From: Sinonovacula constricta
Lineage: Eukaryota; Mollusca; Bivalvia; Cardiida; Solecurtidae
Reading direction: 5' to 3'
Assembly: GCA_007844125.1 (NCBI GenBank)
Contig: CM017565.1
Location: forward strand, 16,531,206 to 16,595,205
Length of the DNA stretch: 64,000 bases
Below the pieces are notes generated by a model. That model was not told the DNA's origin and ran no database searches. It worked only from the letters and a program-made list of their open reading frames with translations. A program made the position numbers and the translations under genes. Positions 22,301-35,300 of the stretch are shown here, piece by piece (the stretch's first letter is position 1; each line of letters begins with the position of its first letter).

Positions 22301-25300
22301 ATTCGGATCACCTCGGCTATTTTACTACCAGAAATACGCCTAGGAAGGATAGGTCTAGGAGGGAAAAATAGCACTGGCAATCTCGATAACCCTCAAATTT
22401 ATTTATAAGTGACAACATAACTTTTTTTTAAAGGTAAGTAGCTACTTTACGATGTTGGACGATCGAACCATGTACCGAGAATCCCGGCGTGTCAATACTA
22501 TCACCCTCTAGGTTCTTCCCCGAACGTGCACGGAAAGAGAAATGACTTTTACAAAGTGCAACTTTATTTACAAACGGGGTGTATTTGCAAAATGTAAAAC
22601 TACAATGTCGTCACAAAGTTATTATAAAACATTTTAAATATAACACAAACAGTTGAAATACAAGATTTCGTTGTTGTGTACAGTGAAGTTTATATATACG
22701 GTAACTGCAATTTTCCTTCTCGTTGTGCCTGTTTGAAGAAACACAACAAATACCACCATCACCACCACCACTAATAACAGCAACAGCATCACGATTGTGA
22801 CCAACAAATAATGTTGCTACAATAACAACAACAACAACGATAACAACAACAACAACGAATACGACAGCAACATGAAGCTCATCAAAATAATCACTTACCT
22901 GTGTGACTTGAGGTATGGCCAGTAAGAAAGCACTGAAAATTACGGCGAAAGTCAAGTGAATAGTACGGCCCTTGAAGAAATTCGGGAACTGATCCTTTAC
23001 TGACGTCACAACAACTTCGTAAGCTGGAAACTGGAAATGACGTAAGCATTTAACTGATTTGCATGGTCGGTAACCTAATGTCACTGATACCACCTATATA
23101 TAACATAGCATATATTTAAGGGTAGGTATATACATAAAACTGTGAAACATGTTTCTGATAAACTTTAAGTTATAAAATCCTTTGTTTGGACTTACATTTT
23201 TCTCTTTAATGGAAAAAATACCGACCCGCCCTATTTGTTATGCTATCAGATAAAATTGCTTATCGTCGATACTATAAAAAAGTTGAATTAAAAAATCCTC
23301 TTTAAAACAGAGTTTTAGACTAAGGAAACCTGTAAAAGAGTCTAATGCAAGTTATTTATATCGGTACTTCATTTTCATTTGAAAACTCCCCTTATGGATC
23401 AGCCATACGATGGCGTATGCATGACGTGCACAACGACTGTTAGTTTATATGTAGCTTGTAGATTGATTTGTCTTGCAAACTAAACTAATTGTGTCCATAT
23501 CACTTTCATTTATAGGTCCAACGGAGAATGTCACAAAATCTAACCAGCTGCAGCATTTGTCTCCCTTTAAGATGTTTTAAATCAGCTCTTCGCAATGGAA
23601 AATGCTTATCTTCCGCGCAACATTTGAGTACGTTATATCATAATAAAGTAAAGTTACAGAGGCCTTAAGGGTGGATATTTTATTGTTTATACTTCTCTCC
23701 ACTCATGCACATTTAAATTTAAGTATTTTGTAAATCCACGATCGTAAGATCAAAGAAAATAGGCTACATGTATACAGTGTGTAAAACGTATAGAACAAGC
23801 ATATTTAAACATAACAATTCCATGTATAACATTCCGTATTATTTAAAAAAAGGTATAAAAGGGGTCGAACAACATTTGTCAATCATCTGAAATTAATTGC
23901 TATTTTTTTTTTTTTACAAATCTTATGTTTTTAGTAGTTAACTCCTTGATCATGCAGCTGATAGTTATGTCGTAATTTCGGAATTTATAAAGGATGACAT
24001 TCATTTTAAATACCGATAAGCTGGATTTATAAAATCGCATTAATATGCATTTCAATGGCCATAATCATTTTTATGCCAAACTGCGAATTATTGCGTTATA
24101 TTTTTAACTGCCGTTTGACATATTATATGCCTAGATACAATAAGGATAATTCCAAAATACATGTTTTATACAGAAAATCTATAAAGGTGGTATCCGCCAG
24201 TTTGTCTGTATCTAATACATGTAACAACAACCCACCCCAGGCCCCGCCCCGCCCCCCCCTCCCCCACCCCGCCCCATGTTCTGTGAAATTTATGCGTTAT
24301 TGTGCATTATTGCTTCATAAAAGTATGCTTTGGTTTAAGTAACTACTATTAAAATAATAACCCTCATTCTTAGACAGTACAAATCAAGTCATTTCCAAAA
24401 CTATAATTAGGCACGACAAGGATCTTAGCTAAAACAGATATCGACGCCAGAGATTATTTCCGGGACAATCATGTAACGGGATCTCAAAAGTTTGTAAGGA
24501 TATGTTTTTTTTAGTTTAAAGAGAGCCAACTGTGCAGTGTGGCTCTGATAGATATAACGTTTTTGTAATGATAAGTAGGATGTTATGCTTTATTTTTCAC
24601 ATAGATGTAGAGCACCAATAAACATCATTTCGCGGGAACTTTTCAGGTAACAATAATTAATTTGGTTGCATAAGAGAAAGAACAATTATAGCCCAAACTG
24701 TGGGAGAACACCTTTAACGATGAGCATGGATTTCTGTAGCAACTTGAAAATTTACTCGGTTTCTTTTGTTAAACAATACTTCGTCAAACAGCTACAAATG
24801 CCTAAAAATGCCCGCTACCTTTTTATAATTGCAATCTACACATTATTGTTGCAATCTACACTATTAAAAACGGAATACTCAGTACTTTTCCCTAAAAAAC
24901 GATCTCACAGAGCAGCTGCGATTTCCTGTTTTTGCCAGCTGCACTATACCCTTGACCCCATAAAAATGCATTCCAGTGGCGCCAATAATTTCCTGATAAG
25001 TATCTAATTTCCAGTTTCATCGTCAGCACTTTTTACCTCGGAGTCGATCCCCAGGAAGATTGACATGAAGAAAAACAGGGCGCACCAGAGATGAGATGGT
25101 GGCAGGAAGTTGGCCGCTTCTGGGTAGGCAACAAACCCGAGACCGAGTCCTGTGGACGCAAAGAAAAACGGTTTAGAATACAATCGAATCAAGTTTTCAA
25201 GCATTGTCGAAACTGACAAATAAGCAAACGAGCATTAACCAAACAACATTAATCTAATCAATAATCAATTCAAACGGAATAAAAACTGAACTAACATAAA

Positions 25301-28300
25301 TCAGTTTAAATAATATTGAATGCTTCAGTAAAGATTAAAATTGTGACCAAGATAGGATAGAGTCAATTATTTTCTCTGAAATCGCAACAAATGACCATGA
25401 CGATGTGGGCGGATCTACAAGCAACCAGATCATTATGTATGCATTTTGATATCCATGTCAGACAGGAATGGATCCGGGGGATGGGGGATGCATCCGCCCA
25501 CCGGGCAGGTAAAAGAGTAGAGTTGTGAAAACATACATGTAAGCTTAAAAAAATACTAAGCTTTGAAAGTAATTTTTTGTATGTTGACTGCTTAGATCGA
25601 AGTTAGGGTTCATTACTGCGTATATATATATTTAGTATTTATTGCGATTAAGAGCATATATGGATGCACAATTCAATGAGAGAAGTGTGACATAAATATA
25701 TAAGTATGATTACAATAAGTCATTTGAGATTACGGGATGGGAATGTACATTTAACTCTTTTTTTAAATAAATTCCGCATGAATATTTTGCAAATCGCTGC
25801 ATTACCCATGATTCATTAAATTAAAAAAAAATGTTGGTTAGGAGCAAAAGTATTGGCAAATTCGGATATTATTTGTTTTAAAAATCAATATATATATACA
25901 ATCGTAAATTGCATTTAAAGAAGTGTTCAAACTTTATTTATCATTAGACTTAAGTTTCATTTTTGCGGATATCAAGCTTCAATTTCCTCAAACAAGGTTA
26001 AGACATTGTTATTTGTATGCATCCGGGTTATCAGCCCCGACGTCGATATAATTTCTTTCTTGCTGAAATCCACGTCGTGCTTATTCATAGATTCTGAAAT
26101 AATCGACATTTATAGCCGTATATTTCACAATTTGTATTGTCATATTGATGAAATGTTATAACAACTTTATCAACACTTGAGTAAAAATTTATGTAACAAT
26201 TATGCACAAATTCCCCAAAACAAGGGTAAGAGGTTGTTACATGTAGTAGATAGGCAAACGGTTGATACCGCCTTTAACTACCAAATAAGTAATTCGTTAA
26301 GAACAGCATGACGCAGACAAACTTTAAGCAGCGATAAAAGATTTTTTTAATGCCGACCCTATCCCCGGGTATAATCGATAATTGTCCATTAACCGCATTT
26401 TGTTATAAGTATTGAACTTAAAATCTACGTTTTATCATTCAATGCGTGCATATGGGTCAATGTTTTATTGCGGTGATTGGGCCAAGACGTTTTTAGAAAA
26501 CCTTATCTAGAAGACGAGCCAGGTAGCACGTACATCGAAAATGCCTATACATGAAGTTTCATTTTAGGATGTGGCGCCGGTCACCGAATTACTTATCCGC
26601 AGCCCTTTAGGAACGATTCAAAACAGTGACCAAATCGCTTAAAAAGACACCGCAATTCTTAGTCAGTATGCACTAATTGAACTTGCGATGACGTATCTTT
26701 ATTATTTAAGCACATTTTTATATTGTAATTGTTTCAACAGTGTTTACAGATTTTAGAAATTTATAACAAGGCTACGTTCACTACAGTAATACTTATTACT
26801 AGCTATATACATAATACTTTTGGACCGTCGCACCTGGTTAGTTAAAACGTGTTATTTATACGAAAATAGATTTTGCGCATGCATGGTTTTGCAATCAGAA
26901 CTTTTGTGCAGAAATCTATTTTTTCGAAGGCCGTAAGCTTGACAAAGAAACTGGAAAATAAAACGTGCTTTATAATAAATATATTACACAAATAAAATTA
27001 TCTTTCCATTCATACACATTTACTTGTCTTTAGAACCATAAAAGGGATACAAATGTGTCGGTTTCTTTTTATTAACTTAATTCGATTTACCTCCCTTGAC
27101 TTCATGACTTCATATAACGCGTAATTGGGATTGGGATTTGCCGGCATTTTTGTTGATACTGTGCAGCGACATTTCTATCATTATAGCACAGGGGCACTTA
27201 TGAGGTGCCTAAGGACTGAACCCGGCCGGTCCATTATACTGACACCGACGAGTCGTAATGCTGTCCCCGTAGCCCCGAGCGTTAGGAGGGAAGCCACTAC
27301 TACCAACTTTAAAGTCTTTGGTTTGACCCGGTCGGGGTTCGAACCCGCGACCTCCCGATCCGCAAGCCGACGCTCTACCAATTGAGCTATTGCGGCCGGT
27401 CTATAACGCGTAATTAAGTCATTTGTTGTTATGTTCATTATTTGCAATGAAATACCATAATAAATATACTGCCGTATACTTTAAAAAGTACTTATAAATG
27501 CCGAGGCTTATTGCGTCAGTATAAAATAAATGTAACCGTAATTGTATAAGACCTCTAATATAAACATATTAAACAATTTGAGTTAAAGCCATAGTTGGGC
27601 ATCAGTTTGAAACATTGGATATATCGGCGTGGAAATGCACGGTACTTTTCTTCTCACAATATTGTAAATTGTTCCAGAGGGAACTGTATTAATTATATTT
27701 TTTCTACAAATGCTTACACTCTTTTTTTTCCTGCAATTTACTTTTTTCAAGAGTTCAACACAAACAATCGCACTCTGTACATATTTGCAAACGTTCATGT
27801 ATGCTGCCATATTAGAAAACATTTAGATTTGTGTGTAAATATCGTGGTCGATGTATGGGCGGTTTTCAGGGAAGTACTTCGGTTTTCCGGGAAGTACTTC
27901 AACTCCTCTAGATTGATGCAAGGCAAACATCAATTGATTTTTGTTTTTCTGTATAAAGTTACATTCATACATGTTTGGTCTGTAATTTAGAGTGTGGTCC
28001 TTATACCATCTCACCTGATTGGTTGAAACTTCTTATGTCGATGCCAGTCCTGTAGGACACGTGACCCAGAACAGAGAAGATGACAAAGCCTCCCAGAAAT
28101 CCAGCTGTTAGGTCCATGAGACACACCAGCACGGCGTCACTAGAAAATACGAAAACTAGAAAATACAGAAAACTAGAAAATACAGAAAACTAGAAAATAA
28201 AGAAAACTAGAAAATACAGAAAACTAGAAAACACAGAAAACTAGAAAATACAGAAAACTAGGAAATAAAGAAAACTAGAAAATACAGAAAACTAGAAAAT

Positions 28301-29158
28301 ACAGAAAACTAGAAAATACAGAAAACTAGAAAATAAAGAAAAAGGAAGTCGGAACAACATGAAGACATGCAAGTTTAAACAGTAAGTTAATAAATTAATA
28401 ATGGCTGGGCAGAAGAAATTATCAATGAACGTTCAAGTCTGGTTACATTTACTGGCATATTTAATCCATTTAAGTGTAAAGCACGTGGCAAATGGCTGAA
28501 TTAATTAACGCAAAAGAAGTGCATTTTGTTTAAAATATGTCTTACACCAGTTAACCATCTAAATATCCATTTTACTTACCCACTCTCCCCACTATTCTAC
28601 ACGCCCTAACTCCTTTCCCCTATAAAATAAATTGATAAATGTGTCTGCTTGATGGTCTTATCCACCTACCAACAAAGTTTCAGTCACATAAAGACGGCGT
28701 CAACTTGAAGCAGATATAATGCTGTCCCCACTGTATATACCATGCCCTGAACACTTTGCATGATACCACACCCACTCACATTATCCTGACGGGCCAGTTG
28801 TGGAAATACTCTTTTACTTGCTTGTTAGCAAGGGAGTTTTACCGCTACAATATTAACGACTTTTGCATGTCATGTCGTGTGTGAACCCGATGCTTGACCG
28901 ATCGCGCTGTCAGGTCAGGTCTAATATACTGATATCAAAATAAAATTTAAAACATCAAAACACAATAACAACACATTTTTCCCTTTTTTTATTTACCGGA
29001 GACAGTTGTTCGTAACCTTGTTATGGCTGGCGAAGGTTATCATCACACCCAAACCGGGTCCTATAGACCGGATAACCTGCATACAGGCCTCGACCCAGAT
29101 CTGAAGAATAGTCATTATCATGATCATCATCATGATCATCATCATGAAGACATGAACA

Positions 29159-29229
<71 letters not shown>

Positions 29230-29269
29230 AATCATCATCATCAACATCAGCTACATCATCATCATTATT

Positions 29270-29345
<76 letters not shown>

Positions 29346-32300
29346 ATTTCAAAAGCATCATCATCATCATCGTTATCATTAACATCATCATCATCAAAAT
29401 CTTCATCATCATCATCATCATCATCATCATTATAAACATTATTATCATCATCATCATCATCGTCAAACAGTAGATCTGCAGCAATTGATCGGTTAACGTC
29501 TTACCCTTGGTTCCTTCAGTTTTTCAAGATCAGGAGTGAGGTAAAGTTTGATGCCTATGTCGGCCCCGGGAAGGATCGCACCACGAATCATAAAAATAAT
29601 CAACATCAAAAAAGGTCCAAGGACGGTAAAGTAAACAACCTGTAAAACAAAATTATCACATGGGTAACCTTGTTTTCCGAAACAAATACAGCATAACAGA
29701 ACTTTAATTTGTCATTACATTACAACAAAAACAACATCATCATCAGCAACAATAACAACATCAACAATAACAACATCATCATCAACTACAACAGCAACAA
29801 CATCATCATCAACAAAAATAACAACATCAACATTAAGAACATCATCAACAACAACAGAATTATCACCATTATTTTCATCATTATCAACAAAAATAACAAC
29901 ATCAACAACAACAGCAATAACATTATATTCGGTAGAAAAGTTCGTAATAGGTCATTTAACATTATGAATCATGTTTTTTTGTTATAACAGAATTTAAATA
30001 AAACTCACAACAAGTGGAACATTCTACTTAACATTCCTTTAGGCCGTTACAAACAATGATACAGAAGTTGAAAACATAATAGATAAAAAAAATCGAGGTA
30101 TTTTTTTAACATGAAGGCAAAATAAAAACTCCTCCATAAAATTGTTTTGACTATCTTTCAGGGTTAAAATATCAACACAAGCATAAGATTAACATAGCAA
30201 TTGCCCCCCCCCCCCCCCACACCAATCATAAAGTTTTTCGAAACTGTAGCTGCGCGGTACTTAATAATATAAACAGAAAAAATCTAACATAATGTTGTTA
30301 ATAAAATTTCGGGCAAAAAATAAACAGAAACAGTGATTAACTGGCCATCCTCATAGGCGTTAATGGTATTAATGATTCGGGACTAAATAACGAAATAAGC
30401 AGTCTTGAAATACCACTTACGTTACAGAGAAACATGTGGCAGCATTTACCAGAAATTATTCCATTTTGTTTATTTATCGTCCCACCAACAATGTATCAGT
30501 GATTTTGGGACGGCGTCTGCTTGACGGCGATGCTGTGCTGCCTGTACTGTGTATAGCATGTCGTGAACACCTGGCATGATACGTCAGCAAGGGAGCTATA
30601 CCCCTACCATTTTAACGAAGTTGGTATGTCGCGACATGGGATCGAACCCAAGGCCTCTCGTACCCGGAGCCGACGCTTTACATATTGCGCTACCAGCTCC
30701 GGTAAACAACAAAACATTAGCAGGTCATTGATATTTGTTTTATTGGTGCATGTTGTTGCAACAAATTAATGATGAAATACATTTACTCTCTACAGATTAA
30801 GGTTGACTTAAACAATGGGGGTACGAATCTACATAAAGATAACAATGATACCACCAAGAAACATCTTCAATGTAGGTTACTCTACATCTGACCTTTATCA
30901 ATCGTACCTTTTCGTGACCTGATACATCAATCTAGGTCAGAAAACATGTTCGAAAAAAGCAACTCTTGCACTTGCAAGGTTTTGAAATTAGGGGAAAGGT
31001 CATGTGAAACGTTAAAGGTGGTATCCAACAGTTTGAACACAATAGTTTTCTGAAATGTCAAAATAAGTCATTATTACATGAAAATGTCCTTGATAATGCC
31101 GTTCATTAAAGCCCTAGATCTGTGTGACGCATTTATCTAGACTCGTCATTACAATCAGGTATTTCCTATCTAATCCACGCTGGAAAGTTATCTATTTATA
31201 ATCAAAGAAAGCCACGTGGCCACTTTCTTTTGAAATCACGTTATATCATCATCCGGGAAATCCGCTCTGACGTCGCTATCTATTTTAGCAGAGGTCACTA
31301 TCGTGCTTATGTATAGATTTAGAAAGAATGGGCATTTAGAGTGAGTTTTTATCAACTTATACAGCCTAACAATACAGGTAGTGTTCAAAACATCTTAGAC
31401 TAAAGTACGAGATTATGTAGAACATGTGTCCGAATTCCCAATAGCATTGATAAGATATATTGTTACATGTACATGCACTGGCGTGGCAAACTGTTGTGCT
31501 CACCGGTCCTTGTAGCGCAATTGGTAGAGCGTCGGCTCCAGGTACGGGAGGCCCCGGATTCGATCCCGGGCCGCGACATACCAAAGTCGTTAAAATTGTA
31601 GTGGTATAGCTCCCTTGCTAACGCTCAAGCAAATATAAGGGTAGTTCCACGACTGGTTTGCCCGGTGTCAGGATAATGTGACTGGGTGTGGTATCATGCC
31701 AGGTGTTCACGGCATGCTATACACATTAAAAGCCGGCACTATATCTGCTTCAAGTGGACACCGTCTCGAGATAACTGAAATACTGTTGGTGGGACGATAA
31801 ACCCAATAAACAAACAAATCTGTTGTGTACCACCATTAAAATGGCAGTTTGTTGATGGTCTTGGATGTATTCCCTGCATGGTAATTAGACTGTATCTATT
31901 AAATGTCTCAGCCTCCACCCACAAAGTGCGGCATATAACAATCCCTTTACATCCCTTTTAAGGGTGTATCCGACAGTTTGCCTTTATCTAATATATGTTA
32001 TAATATCTAACCTCTTTTTGGGGTGTTTGTTCATAATTTCTGCAGAAAAAGAAATCATACTTTAGTCTAAACCTTTCAACGGTATCTCAGTTTAAGTGCA
32101 GTAAAACTCTTTAATCAACACTTAAACTGTTCATTCTTACAAATCTATAAATAAAAACGATTGGGATTCCTGCTAGAAATAGACATCGATGTCACAGGGG
32201 ATGACGTGGATGAGCTAAAACATAAGTGATCACATGGTTTTCTTAGTTTAAAAATAGCAAACTGTGCAGCGTTTGTCGGATAGGAAATACTTGTTTGAAA

Positions 32301-35300
32301 GGACAATTGGGGCCTTACGTTTCACTTCTCAGACAGGTGTAGGACATCAATAAACAACAGTCTGCGAGATCAGTTCTGGTAAAATGGTTTATTAAGATGC
32401 CAAAAAAAATTATTGGTCCAGACTGTCGAATACATCCTTTAATGTTTCGTCAGAGGTTCTTATCGTTGAAGTGAATATAAATATAAGTAACATAATAGTT
32501 GTCTTGCAAGTCTGAATTGCCGGACCACAGGTTAAATACATATTTAAGTTGTTGCCATAGCCTATTATTCTTGCAACAAGGAAGAAGAAAACACCCGGAA
32601 GTAGACCCATTTGTGAACATTATTTACATATTATTTCATAAGTTTTTCATTTGGACACTTTTGTGTGTGACAACACTGACAGAATGCTGCAGAACGGTTT
32701 CTATAGAGTTCTACGTACGTAAAAGACCCTGCATATATAAAGATGGTATCCCTCAATTTGCCGTTATTAAATACACGTACCAATATCTAACTAGCGCTTT
32801 GGGGACTTTGGTCATACGAAGTGCATAAATCCATTTAGTCGTTATAAAGGCGATTTTGAACAATAACTTTATAGCTAAACTGTACTTGTCGCGAAAATAA
32901 CTATAAATATTCAGTCTTTCTAACCCTATAAAAAGCGAGATAGTGGTCTCTTCTAAAAATAAACATATCGACGTCAGAGATTATTACCCGGATGACTATA
33001 TAAAAGTAAGCTGCCACGAGGTTTTCTAAGTTAAAAAAAAATAAGTGTAGCATGGCTCTGATAGGAAACACCTGTTTACATGGACGAATGGGAATCCTTG
33101 ACTGTTCACACAGGCCATTGGCATCAATGAGCAGCTTTTTACAAGACATTTTCACATACCAATGACTTTTTTGCTCATTTCAAAAAAAAAAAAAAAAAAA
33201 ATGGACCGGACTGTCGGAAACGTAGCTAACGCAGAAAAAGCACTATGGAACAACTGTTTTCGAAACTGACAAACGTCAACGAGGGATGATGACTTCGAAA
33301 ATCTGGTTTTCTAATATGCCAATTATAATTTATTTATTTATTTGGGTTTTACGGCACACCGACAATTAACAGGTCATACGGCGCCGAATACAAAGTTAAA
33401 TGTGAATAGAGCGTAATCAGGTTAAAACCAAACTATGCATGTTAATATAGAAAAATATAAAAACTATCAGGTAAAAAATAAATTATTGAAAACAGGTTAT
33501 GCCAATTATAACATTGATAATAATATAATAATGATAATGATAATATCATTTCAACCAAAATGATTCGTACTCGAGGTCATACATAGTAAATGTATTCAAT
33601 AAGAGACAGGTTGAAAAAGACGACCATTTATATGTAAATGTGCCCATCATCAGTGTATTGGCCTGTAGTTTATTTTCCTTTCTCAGCAACGCAATCAGAT
33701 TGTGGTAGGTATGTTAGCAAATGAAAAGGCAAACACATCTATTTGCATGTATTCTAACTTTAAATTAAACTGTCATATAATCTTGATAAACAACTTTATT
33801 ATTTCAGTGTTTAAACCGCTTAAACAAATGAAACCTTATTTTAGTTTATAGACTCATTTTCCGAAAACGGTCATAAAATATCTACGGTTCATTTCTTTCC
33901 GAAAAAATAGCAAGCATGTGATTTTTATAACTGATAACAAATTGGCTAAACCACATTCAACCCGAGGTATTTTAAATGAAGCTACAAATAATAATTACAG
34001 CACACAATTGTAATAAGTTTATATAATACCATTTAAGGTATTTAAAAAGAGTGTGAATAAGTGTAATGGCCACATGACACATTTTAATTAACAAGATCAA
34101 ATGGGAAACACCTTTCATTAATTTACAAAGTGACTAAGTGGATTTATTTGAAGGAAATAACTTAACTATCATTTACAATTGCTATAGTATCCAGGAGATG
34201 CCATGTTAGAGGAAAGCTCGAATGACCAATATCCAAGATAGGCCTATACATTCATTTTCACGTTTTAATTACGTACAGTTCAAATTAGGGAAACGACTTT
34301 TAATTAGCGAATCCGAATGGTTGAATAGAAGTGAACAACTCTTAAAGACAACCATGTAATCTTGACTAATAAATGGAAACATTTATTGCAAAAAAACAAC
34401 AACAACAAACAACAACAATGTAATTGTTATTATATATTGTTTCGCAGAGGTACACTTTTTTTATATTTTCCGTAAAATGAATACCCAAGATACAACATAA
34501 ACACTTCTGTTTCTTGTGTGCAAATAAAGGTCACTGCAAGATCTGAAGAGCTCACTTCAAATAAATAAATACATTTCTATCAATAAAAATATACATGTAT
34601 TTACTTTAAGACATAGAAATGTAAACATCTTAAAGATAAACATATAATCTTGATTGCCAGACTGCGTTGTTTGAGCAATAAATATACTTGAAACAATCCT
34701 ATTTAACAATCAAAGTACACAATATATGATAGTTTTATCAGATGCCTTTTTGTCCACAAGTACGGTGTGATTTACCAGATTTATCACCAGAGACGTGTAT
34801 AACCTTGAAAATACAATGACACAGATAAATACACATTTGACAAGGGGTGCAATCAGAAATATACCGTAGAAACACCATGTTGAAAGTGCATGTTGATGTA
34901 CCGTTCCGGAAATGTCGAGGCTGTATCCATAGCGTCGATTACTAGATACGACATTTTACCATGACGCATCTTGGTAAAAAGTCGGTCTTCATATATAGAC
35001 GGTGGGCGCCCGAGGCGTAGTGGTAGAGTCGCCAATTTGTAACTCCTCTGACTGCTTAGCCTCTCACCGCGTGTGTTCGAGTCCCGTTTGGGGCGAAGGA
35101 CTTAATGTGAGAAAGTCTTCCAGCCGACTTGTGGTGCGCCGGTGGTTCTACCTAGACATGTGTCTGGGGTCTTCCTCCACCAAAAGCTGGATGTTGCTAT
35201 AATGGTCATAAATGGCCGTTGCAACGTATTTCAAAACCAACTCAAATCAAATCATATATAGAAGGACAATGCAATGCAATTGACCATATAAATTGTATTT

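Larger units (their letters stand above)
23031..25036 (-). other. SLC6 intron 8
   Basis: 2006 bp with a TTAA MITE-like element (24181-24717), a C-rich tract (24230-24280) that is G-rich in the transcript, and a partial R3 repeat (24740-25000). Confidence 0.7.
28140..28996 (-). other. SLC6 intron 6
   Basis: 857 bp. Its 3' end is a 17-bp tandem array; its middle holds a degenerate S2 SINE. Confidence 0.8.

Noticed and set aside
27125..27447. Overlapping open frames on both strands at the S1 SINE
   Set aside because: They are SINE sequence read by chance; similar frames recur at 59.8-60.07 kb.
28993..29484. His-rich and Met-rich open frames
   Set aside because: They are translations of the (CAT)n/(ATG)n microsatellite that makes up intron 5 of the transporter.
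31499..31575. tRNA gene
   Set aside because: The tRNA-like sequence is the head of an S2 SINE with body, tail and target duplication. The same reasoning applies to the heads at 27.4, 35.0, 35.4, 44.0, 55.5, 59.06 and 60.0 kb.
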